From: Aquiflexum gelatinilyticum
Lineage (GTDB): Bacteria; Bacteroidota; Bacteroidia; Cytophagales; Cyclobacteriaceae
Direction: 5' to 3'
DNA length: 64,000 nucleotides
Assembly: GCF_024741135.1 (NCBI RefSeq)
Contig: NZ_JANSUY010000004.1
Span: 248,001 to 312,000 of the forward strand
How positions within the stretch are numbered: the stretch's first letter is position 1; every line of letters starts with the position of its first letter. Below, one piece after another: positions 62,201 through 64,000 of this stretch. The notes under the pieces are model-generated. The model made no database searches. It saw only the letters and a program-made list of their open reading frames with translations, and was not told where the DNA came from. The translations under genes were made by a program, and so were the position numbers.

Positions 62201-63247
62201 TTACTCTTCATATTTGACATAGTTCTCCCATTTTTCAAGAACAGCCGAAAAATCTGCAGGAAGCGGGGTTTCGAAGTAAATCCTGTTTTTGGTCACGGGA
62301 TGGATAAATCCCAAGGACATCGCATGCAAAGCCTGCCTTGGCATGAGGTCAAAGCAATTTTGGATAAACATTTTGTATTTCGAAAACTGCGTCCCTTTTC
62401 GGATTTTGTCTCCACCATACATGGCATCATTGAATAAAGGGTGACCCAAATATTTCATATGGGCGCGGATTTGATGGGTACGGCCTGTTTCCAGGTTACA
62501 TTGCACCAAGGTCACATAGCGCAGCCTTTTGATCACTTTCCAATGGGTTACCGCATGCTTTCCCTGAGAACCATCAGGAAAAGTGTCCATCACTTTTCGG
62601 TCCTTGGCACTCCTACCCACATTGGCGATGATAGTCCCTTGGTCCTCCTCAGGTTCTCCCCATACCAAAGCCAAGTAGGTCCTGTCTATATCATGGTTAA
62701 AAAACTGCTTGGCAAGATCTGTCATGGTAGTTTCAGATTTTGCAATCACAAGCAATCCGGAAGTGTCTTTATCTATCCGGTGGACCAATCCAGGCCTACC
62801 AGAATTACCAGGCATGGTAGGTAGTTGGTTAAAATGGTAAACCAAAGCATTGACCAAAGTTCCTGTCCAATTGCCATGAGCAGGATGGACGACCATCCCA
62901 GGAGGTTTGTTGATAATCATCAGGTACTCATCTTCGAATACAATGTCCAAAGGAATATCCTCCGGAATGACCTCAGTGTCCCGAGGCGGTTTTTCAAGAA
63001 AAACCTTGATTTCATCCAAAGGCTTAACCTTATAATTTGCCTTGGTTGGATTCCCATTGATCTGAACAAAACCTGCGTCTATTGCATTCTGAACCCTGTT
63101 TCGGGTGGCATTTGACAACCTGTCAGTTAAAAATTTATCTACCCTAGTCGGGGTCTGGCCTTTGTCAATCGTAAAACTAAAGTGCTCAAAGAGTTCTACT
63201 TCCAACTCTTCCTCATCAAAATTATCCTGATCCATCATGTCTGCCAT
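62201..63247 (-). CDS. rluD: RluA-family 23S rRNA pseudouridine synthase (RluD type)
   Basis: Isomerises uridines in helix 69 of 23S rRNA if orthologous to RluD. The 348-residue enzyme has an acidic N-terminal tail, an S4 domain (TRVDKFLTDRLSNATRNRVQNAIDAGFVQINGN), and the catalytic core LVHRIDKDTSGLLVIAKSE with the nucleophilic Asp. The RluA-family ending HQIRAHMKYLGHPLFND and RQALHAMSLGF is present. Starts at 63247, 63238 and 63235 are all in frame (MADMMDQD). It is divergent from the partial ACC-deaminase-family gene. Confidence 0.94.
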   Translation of the reverse strand: MADMMDQDNFDEEELEVELFEHFSFTIDKGQTPTRVDKFLTDRLSNATRNRVQNAIDAGFVQINGNPTKANYKVKPLDEIKVFLEKPPRDTEVIPEDIPLDIVFEDEYLMIINKPPGMVVHPAHGNWTGTLVNALVYHFNQLPTMPGNSGRPGLVHRIDKDTSGLLVIAKSETTMTDLAKQFFNHDIDRTYLALVWGEPEEDQGTIIANVGRSAKDRKVMDTFPDGSQGKHAVTHWKVIKRLRYVTLVQCNLETGRTHQIRAHMKYLGHPLFNDAMYGGDKIRKGTQFSKYKMFIQNCFDLMPRQALHAMSLGFIHPVTKNRIYFETPLPADFSAVLEKWENYVKYEE

Positions 63248-63307
63248 CCTGCAAAAATAAGGGCATTTGCCAAAGATTTGGTTATTTGCAGGAATATTGA
63301 AAAAACA

Positions 63308-64000
63308 TTGCTTCTCCCAAATCCCATATCAACCCAAGAAATTCATCTACCTCTCCTTGAGGAAAATGGAATCAGGCTTTCAATCAAGAGGTTGGATCAG
63401 GTCCATAACCTCGTATCCGGGAACAAATTCTATAAACTGAAATACAACCTTGAAGAAGCCCAAAAGTCGGGATTTTCCACCGTGTTGACTTTTGGAGGGG
63501 CATTTTCCAACCACATCCATGCAACAGCCGCAGCAGCAAGAGTTGAAGGATTCAAATCAATTGGAATCATCCGAGGCGAAGAAACAATCCCTTCGAACCC
63601 AACCCTATCTTTTGCAAAGTCGGAAGGCATGCAACTCGACTTTATAAACAGGGAGGATTATAGAAAAAAGGCAGAAGATTCATTTATTGAAAAACTGAAA
63701 GAAAAATTCGGGTTTTTTTATCTGATCCCCGAGGGAGGAACAAATTCCTTGGCGATAAAAGGAACAAAGGAAATCTTGGGAAAGGAAGATGCAGAATTTA
63801 CCCACATTGGCTGTTCTATCGGAACAGGAGGAACTTTCGCAGGTTTGGCAGAAAGTATACTGTCTCACCAACATTTGTTGGGATTTTCTTCCTTGAAAGG
63901 GGATTTTATCCATTCGGAAACAAATCACCTGCTAGAGGAAAACCTCATCAATCCTTTAGGGAAATACAGCATTTTTGACGCATACCATTTTGGGGGATAT
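63308..64000 (+). CDS. ACC deaminase/D-cysteine desulfhydrase-family PLP enzyme, 3'-truncated
   Basis: A PLP-dependent enzyme of the tryptophan-synthase-beta fold that deaminates ACC or D-cysteine. The frame reads LLLPNPISTQEIHLPLLEENG, then SGNKFYKLKYNL with the PLP-binding Lys candidate and LTFGGAFSNHIHATAAAA. IIRGEE, IPEGGTNSLAIKGTKEIL, IGCSIGTGGTFAGLA and the last visible YHFGGY follow. No ATG occurs before the conserved part, so the TTG at 63308 is the likely start; this is uncertain. The window ends in frame after 231 codons of an expected about 300. Confidence 0.88.
   Translation, partial: MLLPNPISTQEIHLPLLEENGIRLSIKRLDQVHNLVSGNKFYKLKYNLEEAQKSGFSTVLTFGGAFSNHIHATAAAARVEGFKSIGIIRGEETIPSNPTLSFAKSEGMQLDFINREDYRKKAEDSFIEKLKEKFGFFYLIPEGGTNSLAIKGTKEILGKEDAEFTHIGCSIGTGGTFAGLAESILSHQHLLGFSSLKGDFIHSETNHLLEENLINPLGKYSIFDAYHFGGY

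Overview
The window is a chromosomal stretch of an AT-rich Bacteroidota genome, most likely Cytophagales close to the Cyclobacteriaceae (Algoriphagus/Belliella type). The evidence is a SusC/SusD outer-membrane pair, a PorE-like OmpA lipoprotein, BshC for bacillithiol, Na+-NQR, DUF4252 and DUF4834 proteins, and promoters with the Bacteroidota signature TTTG-N19/20-TAnnTTTG. It is mostly a core-genome region. There is no prophage, IS element or CRISPR array.

Layout. 1-4284: 3' end of nqrF, then a tight operon of an arginase-fold protein, a cytochrome-b5-like protein, a BadF-type sugar kinase and murQ (muropeptide recycling). 4388-6388: an RluB-type pseudouridine synthase with a long repeat-rich N-terminus, broken by one in-frame TAG. 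6466-9426: a secreted protein and an ECF sigma/anti-sigma/DUF4252 operon. 9635-12173: tRNA-Phe and an HdrC/HdrB-like iron-sulfur pair. 12333-14801: a conserved small protein and the PorE-like lipoprotein. 14915-20920: small operons (adhesin-like DUF2807, SDR, MscS, alkyltransferase-like protein, XRE regulator, Na+ symporter, clpS, recR), then tRNA-Ala. 21175-27021: DUF805, a CotH-like secreted protein downstream of an orphan Pycsar-type TM effector, a PNPOx-family protein and clpB. 27509-34624: hybrid histidine kinase, DUF4834, carB, def. 35051-41507: lpdA, a broken four-helix-bundle gene, odhB and sucA (2-oxoglutarate dehydrogenase complex). 41680-47564: lipoprotein-SusD-SusC operon. 48377-51060: beta-barrel protein, 5-formyl-THF cyclo-ligase, bshC. 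51367-56593: copper ATPase, small HMA protein, M16 peptidase, ispF, mnmD. 56712-61085: a 1457-residue AsmA-like protein. 61289-61860: two tRNA-like small RNA genes. 62201-64000: rluD-type synthase and a partial ACC-deaminase-family gene.

Three signals are not explained by ordinary annotation. (1) Many intergenic gaps are filled by degenerate tandem repeats with a strict 7-bp period (TCTNNNN/AGANNNN, TACNAAG, AAGTNNN, ACTGNNN, GTCCANN). Several run straight into a start codon, and two switch polarity in mid-gap so that they can form hairpins. (2) Two neighbouring minus-strand genes at 61367-61504 and 61762-61817 share the same acceptor stem and T-arm but lack a normal tRNA body. Each has its own terminator and a shared upstream box. 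(3) Two genes, the rluB-like gene and the four-helix-bundle gene, are each interrupted by a single nonsense codon in an otherwise intact frame.
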